Source: Sipunculus nudus
Taxonomy: Eukaryota > Annelida > Sipuncula > Golfingiida > Sipunculidae
Direction: 5' to 3'
Assembly (NCBI GenBank): GCA_026874595.1
Contig: CM049310.1
Span: forward strand, 29,311,058 to 29,375,057
DNA length: 64,000 bases
In this document: piece by piece, positions 36,275 through 48,200 of the stretch
Numbering within the stretch: position 1 is the first letter of the stretch
Layout of the letters: each line of letters begins with the position of its first letter
Position numbers and translations under genes: made by a program
The notes under the pieces: model-generated
The model's input: only the letters and a program-made list of their open reading frames with translations
Databases searched by the model: none
Told to the model about the DNA's origin: nothing

Positions 36275-39200
36275 GTAAGTTCAATACAATAGAACTTAGA
36301 TCAATTATACAGTGGGTGATATATTTTTGGAGCCAACATTAGAATCACTGGCCAAGTAACCAACCCTTTCATGGATACGGTCCGCCTAAACACCCAAAAC
36401 ACCGGTGTTTTGGGTATCTGTGACGAAACATCAAGAAAACACCCACTTAACTTCAAACCTGAACCCAAAACGTAACACTAATCGATAAATAATCATCATA
36501 TGGATATATATATCTGCAATTTTGTTTCATAAATTTATGACATAAAGATAAAGTGTTTCGTGCTGTGGTCGGTTCAACGGCGCCCACTGCAGCCATTTAT
36601 GCCAGCTATGGCCCTGCCCCCTAGTTGCCCAAGTTGCAATCAAGCAGCGCACTTGTCAGTTGTACAAAACACCATTGCTTTCTTTTATTTTACAGAATAG
36701 TGGCACAATTCCACATTAACATATGCAACAAATGATGATTTATTAAAGGGATAGTCTCTTCCCCGGGACTGGGGCTTAACGTCCTCCGACGCTATGGCTC
36801 AGTCAGAGAGCTGGCTATATTTAGAATACGACTTCAGCAAGCCAGCACCAGTGACAGCAGCTGAAGTTACAGCACTGGCGGTATCAGTGGGAAGCTATGA
36901 CGCATTCTACACATGCGGGGTTCGGGCGTTTCCTTGATTACGAATAACGCGATCTGTTCGTTGACAGGGTCTGTCACTTGTCGTGTTGCTGATGGCGGCC
37001 AGCAATTAACCCCTGGCCATCTTGTAGTCATTAAAAAATGAATCCATGGAAGTTCAAGACCCCTGTATCCAGCACTGCTAATCCAGCTGTGTCAAAGAAT
37101 TACCTTTTCACTTATATTTATCAGCCAAACCGACTTCGTCAGTGGCCGATCAGTCAGTTCTGCGTGCACTTATATGCTGGCTGTCACGACTACGGGGGCC
37201 TATATAAAGGCCCTATATTAACATTAACCTTATACTGGTCTACTCCTTTGGTGCATTTATCTCTGTTCCCCTTTTGGTTGAAAATATACTCGGTCCAACA
37301 TTAACTGCGATCTCGAAGAGATGTCGCAGAAAATCTAACTAGTACACTACCATGCAAGTGACAGAACTGCCTGGCAAGAGCCGCAACGCCGGTATCCGAT
37401 CCTGTCGTAGGGGGGGGGGCTTGTTTGTGCCTCGCAGAAGGGAAGCTGCGGGCAGTCAAAATGGGCTGAACTAACAAACCTGCTCACCAAAGTCCATTTT
37501 GACTACCAGACTGGCTATGCACGAAGCAAAGGATCGTGGAAATTATAGAAGAGGGGCAGAAGAGATGTGTAATACATTTTGCTGATAATGGCCTACCATA
37601 CAGGAGCGTTTATAATTGTAAGACAAAATTTTACATATGAACACTAGGGCAATGTGATATTTTATTTTTACAATACATTTGAACAAAGCAATGGGTTTAG
37701 TTGTGTACAAACATCATGAAACTTGGTAACACAGTACTGACGTCCAGCATGTTATCTCATCTGATTCATCCGTCATCCGCTTCCGACATCCGGGTTTTAG
37801 CCAATTACTAGTTTGAAAAACGAGTACTGCGCCATCTGGCGACTGTCTTAGGCAGGCCAGCGCGAGACGATCCCTTTAACTGATACCAGTGTTTTACTTC
37901 AAGTTCGAATTTAAAAGGGTGGTTCGTGGTGTTTCGTCACACAAACCCAAAACACCAGTGTTTTGGGTGTTTAGGTGGACCCCATGGATAAATAAAGAAT
38001 TGTGAATTCTGAATCAAGTGTTATTATCATATATTTATGTTTGCAAATTAAAAAAATATATTTTGTTCATTATTTTGCAGCCTTGGTTGAATCCGTATTA
38101 AAGTGATTTGCTGTTTTTTCATCTCTCTGCCTTAAATATTTTTAATATTTAATAATTATGAATGAACTTTATTTCCTGGAAGCACTGTTGAATTAAATAT
38201 CATATCCTGTATGTATATGATACAAAGGTTTTGTAACTTCCAGCATGCACCCCTGCCTTGCCATTGAGTCCTTGTACCTGAGCACTTGGGACAAAAGTTT
38301 TATTGCAACTGCAACAATTTATTAAATAGTTAAAGAAAATATATAGCATATTCGACGTAATAAGCGCCCAGGTGCTCTCAAAGAGGAAAATAAGGATGGT
38401 AATTAATGAACTCCTTAATAAATGTCACCGCCTAATAAGGCAGTAGAATATATAAAATGTTCATATAAAAGTGTGTAAAACAATATTTATTTGAAAGATG
38501 AAAAAATAAAATACAGGACATTGGTACCCTGATTATGTCAGTCACCTTGCTCAAATACCTTTGACAGCTCAGCCGATGTATAACATGGAATGACATTGCT
38601 AATTGTTATCCTTTTTGTCCTTCATTGTACATTATAAAACATGCAAAAGTTTAAAAAAAGCTGAAATACTGGCCAGTGTATTATATTAACTTCAGTGCGT
38701 ATACACACCAAATTCGGGGTTTTGTTTTAAAATTGTGAGGAAATTCTTAAAATTAATATCCCACTGAAATAGGGTCCCTTTTTTTAACTTTGCTGACCCG
38801 TTATAATACATTCATTTCTAGACATAGTCCAATAATACAAGCTTGACAAACATTGAATTTCCTGTCACCTGAGGAAAGGCCACTTCATATTTATAATTAT
38901 AACGTGCTACTGGTTGCCTTTTAATCGAAGTGCCATGTGGGAGTCTTCGTGTATGTCAGTGTGCAAGCCAGCTGACAGCGCCCGCATTCACTGGACTTGT
39001 GAACATTTTAGGCGGTAAATACGGTACCATATGAAAAAATCATCCTTGTTTTAATATGCATATTACGTTATACTGGGTGGCAAAGTTTAAGCCAAGTAGG
39101 CAAGTTCCCGAAATCCCTTGCGCATGCTGTATACACACAAATTTACCCAGGGCTCTGGGATCTTGAGTACATGGATAAGTCCCGCACGCAGTCAGCGGCA

Positions 39201-42200
39201 TCGACAATTTATCACTGCATACATGTTTCAAGTGAATTGCCTAGATATTTTGGGCAAAAATACATCAAAACTTATATATTTTCAGGATCAGGAATTCCGT
39301 TATGGTCTGTCATTTCCGCGATTCCGTCCGCGATCGTTGAAAATCACTGGCTCTACTGTCAGAGGGGCTTTCATATATTGATTCATTTAAAATCCCTGTG
39401 TCAATGCGGCAAGGGCAAACCTTTTTCTTACCAATTATTACACTATGTGCACATGTAAATCTGATGTATAAAGGATAAATTCAAACAAAAACAAAGCATT
39501 GTAATGTTCTTTATTGAGTGTATATTACCACCATACGGACATGATCTTCGATATTCACGGCGTCCAATTCGACCGATGTAATAATGGTGATTGCCATAAA
39601 TTATCCTTGGCGGCCCTGAGGACGCTAAAAAACTTGTACCTGTATATAAGATGGCTGCCCTTCCTGGCCAAATATTTTTAGGATAAAATTTATCATCCTG
39701 TACACAAGCAAATACGGTAATTATATATATTTCATTGCATGATACATCCACATACGTACCTGAATTCAGGTCATCAAACCGTCAGCTGACACAATCCGTC
39801 AGCGTTATCTATGACCCACTTGAACACAGATTCTGTTTTGTGTAACTAATATTATTATTATATTTGATGATAAAGCCTAACAGAGATAAAATAAAAACTA
39901 GCGGTAACTTTTAAGCTTGGCGGTGAGAAATGAAAGCAATACGTTGCCCCCTGTTATATTGGCTAGGGAGAAAAGTGAGGTTAGGATGGTTCATCCCTTC
40001 ATTTTCTTAAAGTAATCTCCCAAATCCGGGAAGGGGGGGCGCTTATTACGGGAGGGGCGCTTATTACATCGAATACGGTACAGAGGTGTTGTAACTCCCA
40101 TCATTTCTAGCTCTCCACTTCCCCCCCCCCCCCCCCACCTCTCATTTAATATCCTGGTCTTAATCAGGCCTGGTGATTACTGCACCTGAGGGCCCTGGGT
40201 GTGTAATGGTCCCCAATGCTGGGTCATACCACCAAGGAACCCTGATAGGTGCAATTGTTTGTAAGTGGAATTGGGCCTGGCCTATCTCATTCAATATGCA
40301 GAGTACTCACAATAGGTGGGGACAAACCCTGAAAAATTTCACCGCCTCAGCTTGGATTAGAACTCACAATCTTCTGCCTTTGAGTCTTGTATGCCTGAGC
40401 CACAGAGGCCAGTTGATACTTGCATTTGAATTATCTTTGGTCAGGTTGTGAACCTTTGTGATGGTGATAGCACTGTTGTAATGTTATTGCGCTGTGATCT
40501 TAGCATTATTGGCTATGTGCAAAACATTTGTAAATTGGAGATACAATATTTTTTGTCCTACAGGAAACAGGAGACAGAATAGTCAAGGACAGTCCCAGTA
40601 AGCAACCAGAGGCTGCAGAGAGTCCAGGCATCAAGAGGAAGCAAGCCCCAGCCACTACAGACCAGCAGCATCCAGCCAAGAAACAGAAATCCACACACGT
40701 CATCTCATCATTGTTCAGGAATAACCCAGAAATACCCACAGTCACCAGGTAATGACAGTTATTACCAAGAAATACCCACAGTCACCAGGTAATGACAGGA
40801 ATAAGCCAGAAATACCCATAGTCACTAGGTAATGTCAGGTAACAAGAGGAAACAAGCCCGACTACAGACCAGCAGCAGCCAGTCCAGAAACATAAATCCA
40901 TACACATCATTTTGTTATTGATCAGGAATAACCCAGAATTACCCACAGTAACCAGGTAATGACAGGAATAAGCCAGAAATACCCATAGTCACTAGGTAAT
41001 GTCAGGTAACAAGAGGAAACAAGCCCGACTACAGGCCAGCGGCAGCCAGTCCAGAAACATAAATCCATACACATCATTTTGTTATTGTTCAGGAATAACC
41101 CAGAACTACCCACAGTGACCAGGTAATGACAGTTATAGTCAAAACATACTCAGTCATCAGGTAATGACAGTTATAGTCAAAACATACTCAGTCATCAGGT
41201 AATGACAGTTAAAAATATAAACTTATTTATTTTACATGGATTGTACAAATAAATATTATAACTAATTGTGGCACTCTCCATGGCTCAGATTTTGGTGTTC
41301 GGTAGACTGTAAAGGTGGATGAAACCAGAGAACCCAGAGAAAACCATCGGCCTTTGACAGGCAACTACAACCCACTCACATAGCCACGCCTGGGATCAAA
41401 CCTGGGTCGCCAGCAGAGAGAGCCAAGCGTTTTACCCCTCCACTGTCCTGGCCCATTTCACCCACTTGTTACCAGACTATAACCCAAAACACCCGCAGTC
41501 ACCAGGTAATTACAGTTATAACCCAAAATTACTCAGTCACCAGGTAATGACAGTTATAACCAGAAACACACACAGTCACCAGGTAATGACAGTAAAAACC
41601 CAGATATACTGACAATCACCAGGTTATGACAGTTATGACCCTGTTATACCCACAATAACAAGGTAATGGCAGTTATAACCCAGAAATACCCATAGCCATC
41701 AGGTAAAGAAAGTTATTACCCAGGAGTCCCCACAGTCACCAGGTAATGACAGGAATAACCAAAAAATACTCACAGTCACTAGGTTACAACAGGAATAAGT
41801 CAGGAATACCCACAGTCACCAGGTTACAACAGTTATTACCCAGAAGTACTCACAGTCACCAGGTAATGACAGGAATAACCCAGAAATACCAACAGTCACC
41901 ATGTACCGACAGTTATTACCAAGAGGTACCCACAGTCACTAGGTAATGACAGGAATAACCCAGAAATACCAACAGTCACCAGGTAACGACAGTTATTACC
42001 AAGAGGTACCCACAGTCACCAGGTAATGACAGGAATAACCCAGAAATACCAACCTTCACCAGGTAACGACAGTTATTACCAAGAGGTACCCACAGTCACC
42101 AGGTAATGACAGGAATAAGCCAGAAATACCCACGGTCACCAGGAAATAACAGTAATAACCCTAAAATACCCACAGTCACCAGGTAATGACAGGAATAAGC

Positions 42201-45200
42201 CAGAAATACCCACGGTCACCAGGAAAATAACAGTAATAACCCTAAAATACCCACAGTCACCAGGTAATGACAGGAATAAGCCAGAAATACCCACGGTCAC
42301 CAGGGAAAATAACATTAATAATCTAAAATACCCACAGTCACCTGGTAACGACAGGAATAACCCTTAAATACCAACAGTCACCAGGTAACAACAGGAATCA
42401 CCCTGAAATACCCACTGTCAGGGTTGCATGGTTTTAGCCACCCATCTGTTAAAACTGGTTAAGACCACTACAGTTGAAATAGGCTTTAGGCAGTTTGGCC
42501 ACCAAAAGTGGCTAAAACAGGTTGGTACCCTGTAATCCATTGTAAAGGCATGGTCTTTTATAGGCATTTTATCTAATATATGGACAACTCCTATACCCAG
42601 TACAGGGTGTCATATGAATTTAGACTCCATAGCAGGGTTGGACGGGTAATACCTAGGCGTGTAAACCCAGGCGGGTAATACTCCTTATTACCCGGGCGGG
42701 AAATAAGTGTTAAAACCCACATACGATATGGACTTTTCTGAAAACTTTTATTTTTTATATATAATTTCCAAAGTATAGAGTAGTGTAATATTTATTAGGA
42801 AATCCTGTCATATATTAACAGTATTACTGTTTACATGTGATTTAATTGTAAAAAATCAAGGAAAAAAACTGTATATAAAAGTGAATTTAAATGAATGGTG
42901 TGATCAGTTCTTCATGTCAAATTCAGAGCCCTATGGAATTCATCATCTTGGAAGCTTTCTTTTTTCCCAGTCCGTGTGTACTTTAATAATGTGCATTGCT
43001 GTCCCATTCAGCACAGATGACTAGACAAGGTGCATTGACATAGAAGAAACATTAGGGCTAGCCAGTCATGACAGCCTGACACTGACAGGAGATATTTTAA
43101 TTGTATCAATGTCACTGAGAAATCCCCTTCCCACTCATCACGTAACAAACTGATATCTGCATCTGGACATTTGCTAACAATTAAAAGTGCACAAGACCTC
43201 CTTTAACCTGGCCATAAATACTGGTAACAAACATTAGGGAGGGGCTGTGGCTGGGATGTGCACTGCACAAGGTAGGTGGCTGAATCAGCAGGTAATTGAT
43301 AAGTGGATATCAGTCAGCCTGCACTTGATCATCATTATCATCGGAGTTTAATCATGGTACCTATATGATGCAGATGATTACTGAATTATGTATCTAAGAA
43401 GTCTCATATATATATTTTTTTACACTTACTACAAGTAAGAAAATGTTGATATAATATCTGTAATTAACAGTATAAATGAAGTTAGTATAAAAGACCATGT
43501 TCAATTTAGGTTCACACTGAAAAAAAATATCAAAATTAAAATGATTTTCAGGAGCCAGTTTTTGTTTGCCAGGAGCCACTTCTACATCAGTTTGTCTATA
43601 CACCCACAAAGTAATCCACTATCAAAGTTTAACAGGAAAGTCCTGAAAAAAAAGTGAAATGATGGGCTGAGGTTTGAGAACTCTATGTCTTCATAGTGTC
43701 TAAAGACTCATGATTATTTTTCTTTATTTTCAGTTAAGTGTATCACAATTAATTGCCTTATGTGTTAAGTATTATATATCAGACATTGCTTTTGATATTA
43801 TTTTATATTAACAAAATATAAAGCACAGAATCATAATTACCTCTGTATATAATCATATTCAATTTCAGATTGACATCATATTACCCATAAAACCCGTAAA
43901 ACCAATAAGACCCAGGTTTACCCAGAAAAACCCACTGGGCTGGGCTTTATGCTTAAAACCAAGGTTTTGCCCAGCCATGCTCCTTAGTGTGAAAACCATA
44001 CTTTTAATATTGGTGTGATCACTCATGGGTGTCTAATGATTTGTTTCTGTTATTTTGGGGTATAAACACCAGGGTTGGGGTCAGTTACTTGTACCTGTAC
44101 CTAGGTACACAATTCAGAGTACCTGTACCTGACTGTCATTAGTAGGAGGTACCTTGTACCTGTACCTGGAACTAAAGTACCTGTACCTGGAAAAGGTACT
44201 CCAGGTACATGTGTCATACTGCAAAAGGACACCAGGTCTGGGTCACTTTACCTATCCACCAGAGCCCAAATGCTCCGCCCTTTTAACCTCATTATTACAA
44301 TGAGCCCCAAAACGCTCCTACACATATGGACTTCCATGCCCATGGTAGCGAGAGCTGATTGTAACATAATAATGATGTCACAATGGGCGATGGCGCATGA
44401 CATCGTATTGACTGACGTCATCAACTGGTATCACCTGACGATTGTTTACTATATCGCAGTCATATATGAACTGTGCTGCAATATATATTGGATTATTTGT
44501 CCCATACAAATCATGTGCCAGGTAAGACATTATTATATATTCAGTAGTCGGAGGAATGGCTCCCGCAGCCTATAGCCTAGAAACTGTTTATACTGTCTCC
44601 TTCGTATAATAAAATATCCCGGAAAACATGCTGACATGGGTACTGGTAGTATTTACAGACTAAAGTGTTCTGTTTGACAGAGCTCTGTCAAATTATGCAA
44701 AATTTTGTTTTTGTCAGATGATTGACGCTTTACAATGTTTAAGGTCACCTGATTGGTTGCTCCTTAGTCCCATGCTTATGCTTATTCATTGAATGAATAT
44801 GCAATTAAGGTAGAATAGAGTTCATGGATAGGTCAATTGCATGTACAAAACTGTCATCCCTGTCAGTTTCCACTGCCCAGAATCTCAGACAGGGGTAATT
44901 ATCAAGCATTCATCCCTGCTGCCTTTGAAGTTGAGTGGTTTGGACTATAGCATGCTGGTCTACCTCCAGCCTATAAGTTCATTGTGGCATTATCATCACA
45001 AGTAAAGGGAACCCAGCAAAGGATATGGACATGGTTACTCACATGCTCCATGTAGGTAGTGTTCTAGTTTGTACACAGAACACTGGTGAAGAGTAAATGA
45101 AGAAGTGAAGAAAATATATGCCAGATCATTTAACTTTTGCTCAACTTTGTATATTAATCTTTTTTAACTAAGGGCAGTCCAGTATATTTGCAAGGCCTAT

Positions 45201-48200
45201 ATTCCTGAAGACATCTTTTAATACTTGTTAATAATATATTCTAGCATTCTACTATAACTTATTATTGTATCTTTAGATGAAATTTATGCAATTATTATCA
45301 GTTCAGGTGGCTTTGAAATGTACCTGGACCCAGAACTGTGCTTTAGAAAATACCTGGAACTGTACCTTACTACTCTTCAAAAATTCTGTACCTTTACCTG
45401 ACCATTTCACAAGTATCTGAACCTGTACCTATGTTCTGTCATATGTACCTGGCCCCAGTCCTGATAAGCAAAAAGGGTGTTTGGGTGATTTTTTTTAATC
45501 AGTCTGAGATGAAAAGGTGTCCCACATCTGACCTGCCTAACGGCTTCATTGACTTGATGGTGATTCTACAATCTTCAGTCGCTTCATCAGCAACCTTAAA
45601 GGGGGTGTTTACTAGTTTTGGGCTTGTGCTAAATAAGCTATGCAAACAGAATATGCATGTACAGAAAAAAGGAAAGCTGGTGTTTATATATAGTATTCTG
45701 AGTGGATCAAAGGAGCTGGAATATTAGTCAATGAGAACAACTTGGGACAATTTTCCCAATATGTAGACCCAATGAAAATTGCATTTACTTGGAATATGTT
45801 GCGTGGTCTCACAGTGATGTACAAATAATTTTATGTGCATTAATTTATTTATTTATTTTCTGCATTGATCAATGTTGATTATTTTCTAAATTAAAATAAA
45901 CATTATCCTCAGTTTTTTTTTCTGTTTTCTTGCAATTGTTGCATTTATTTAGGACTACACTTGCTCTTACTGAATTTTTGACAGTTTTAGTCCACTTTTA
46001 GCAATTAAAACAATCAAAAAATGGTTAAAACCTAGATTTAGCCTGTTTTATTGGCTGGTGGCTAAAAAAGTTTTTTGCTGGCTAAAAAAAAAAGAATTTT
46101 GCTGGCTTAAACTGAAGCCTGCCCACTGTCACCAGGTAATGACAGGAATTACCCTTAAAATACCCACAGTCACCAGAAAATGCCAGCTAAATACTGCTGT
46201 TCCAGTGGGTCCTGGAGCATTATAGAACAGAATATGATACTGAAACACAGGTTGGGTCTTCTTTAATTGTTCAATTAATGGTAGATCCATACTTAGATCC
46301 TAGCAAAGAGTCAGTTCAGAATATTTTCAATTACTCCCTGCCGTTGATGGTTTCAGGCCATATATTAATTAAATGCTTTTTGCTTCATGCTCAATTTCAG
46401 ATATACTACAATTTGCTTACTGTGATTTCATCCTAAAATTTCCTACAAATTTGTCAGATATCTTGGTAATTATTATGCAGCAATTGCTTGAATGGACGTG
46501 ACCAACATGACATAGTATGCTGTGGTATGCATACACTGTGATAAGGTGAAAAGATAGAATTGACTTCTTGTTGTGTCAAGGTCAAAACCAGGGTTGGGTT
46601 TTAGGCTGCCCAAAACCTGTTTTCGGCAGGGCAGAGCCTAAAATCTGCCTTTAACTGCCTAAAATAGGTTATAACCTGCCTAAAACTGCCTTTAACTGCC
46701 TAAAACCTTACATACCCTCACCTATGACTTGCAGTTAACTATGTTTCATTGTTACACAGCTAAATGCATTAAAGAAATATGCTCAACAAATTTAAAGTGA
46801 GGAACACTTTATTTAAACTAAATAAAGTAAACCATGATACAAAAAAAAAAGCAAAAAATGAATACAACACTACTTCAGGTGTTCCATATGAACACATTTC
46901 TCTGACAGTTTTAGCTTGTATCCCTAAATCATGTTGTGAGGTCTCCAACCTCCATTACTGCCAATTTATAAAAGAATGCTCATACAGTAAGCTTAAAATC
47001 AGATACTTTGATACAGCATTTTGATCACAATCAAGGGATCAAATTTTGTTATTTATGCGAAACCAGTTTTCCCAAATTTTTTAAAGTTGTTCCATTCACA
47101 CTGATAAATAGTCCTTTATACTCGTGTATGTTTTGTATGCCTGTAGCTTCAAATAGCCAAGAGCAAAAAGATTGATCTTTTAAATTATAACAGATCTTTT
47201 ATGCTAGCCATAAACTAAAAATATGATTATATCTTACATTATCTGATCATGAACAAAAATATCCACTGGTTGTTTAATCCCTTAGCTAGGTCATCCTTTG
47301 TCAAATTTTAAGATTTTGTGCACATACTTATTGTCTAGATATAATGATGGATATGCTCTGTTAACTGTATGATGAGATTGTGAAAATTGAATCCTCATGA
47401 AACACTATAATAAGTATAAAACTGAAAAATGTGAAAATATATTGAAGTGAATATGTTGCAAATCACAGAATATGCATAATCACTTTTGGGCTGTGTTCAG
47501 CCTAATGGGCTAAGAAACCTATATGTTATGGTCAGGGGCCCTGGCTGCATCACTCAGTAAAAAGTTTGACTCAGGGACAGTTTTCAGAGCAAGGGCTTTG
47601 ACTGCATCATCCCAGTCATGTATGAAAGTTCACATGAACATCTACTAAGACACAGCAGTGGGACTTATGACCATTGTGTCTAATGACCCCATCATCCTGA
47701 TAAATAGTAATTAGCTGGTCTAATCAAGCATGGCCTCTGCCTCTGATACCCTGCCTTACAAGAGGCATACTGGAGGCTCTATTGCATCATTCCAGGTAGC
47801 AGGGCACTCATCAGCAAACCAAAAGGGTCTTGATAATGACATTACCTTGGCCATTGAAACTAAGTGCCATACAAACATGGTTTCATGCTTAAGAATCCTA
47901 TACAGGCTCCTTGAAGACTGCATGATGCCAGCCAACAGAAATCATGCATTACTTATACCTGAAACCTTTCAGAAGCCAAGCAAAGCCTTGTGACTGCGTC
48001 GCCCAAGCCAGTTAGGTAGTTTTATAGATTTTAAAGTAAAAATTTGAACAAATATAGGTTTTAGGCACTTTTGATGCCTAAAACATGCCTAAAACCTGTT
48101 TTAGGCGGGGCAGTTTTAACCAGGTTATAACCTATGGTTAAAACCTTCCTGCCTAAAACTTGCCAACCCTGGTCAAAACCTGTTGTATAGTGTCCTGTAT

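Larger units (their letters stand above)
40749..42418 (+). repeat. Minisatellite derived from the 3' end and splice donor of DDX31 exon 2
   Basis: More than twenty units of about 40 bp: GGAATAACCCAGAAATACCC then ACAGTCACCAGGTAATGACA. The first 28 bases of the unit are exon-2 coding sequence (N-N-P-E-I-P-T-V-T) and the rest is its splice donor and first intron bases. Two longer, decayed exon-2 copies sit at about 40843-40960 and 41017-41135. A SINE interrupts at 41285-41454. A last remnant lies at 46122-46185, beyond an inserted transposon. Confidence 0.88.
42419..46121. mobile_element. hAT-type non-autonomous element A, with two further elements nested in it
   Basis: CCCACTGT at 42411-42418 and again at 46122-46129 is an exact 8-bp target duplication. 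The ends are CAGGGTTGCATGG and, from the right, CAGGCTTCAG. Near each end GGCTAAAA and TTAAAAC/GTTTTAGCC motifs are iterated (42430-42530, 45985-46115). It split the exon-2 minisatellite. Without the nested elements it is about 0.95 kb. No transposase frame. Confidence 0.85.

Noticed and set aside
40330-40410. tRNA gene on the minus strand
   Set aside because: A and B boxes are present, but the arms do not pair as in a working tRNA and a long SINE body follows.
47730-47993. 87-codon frame in element D as a transposase remnant
   Set aside because: No recognisable hAT block or zinc finger, and too short. Kept only as part of the element.
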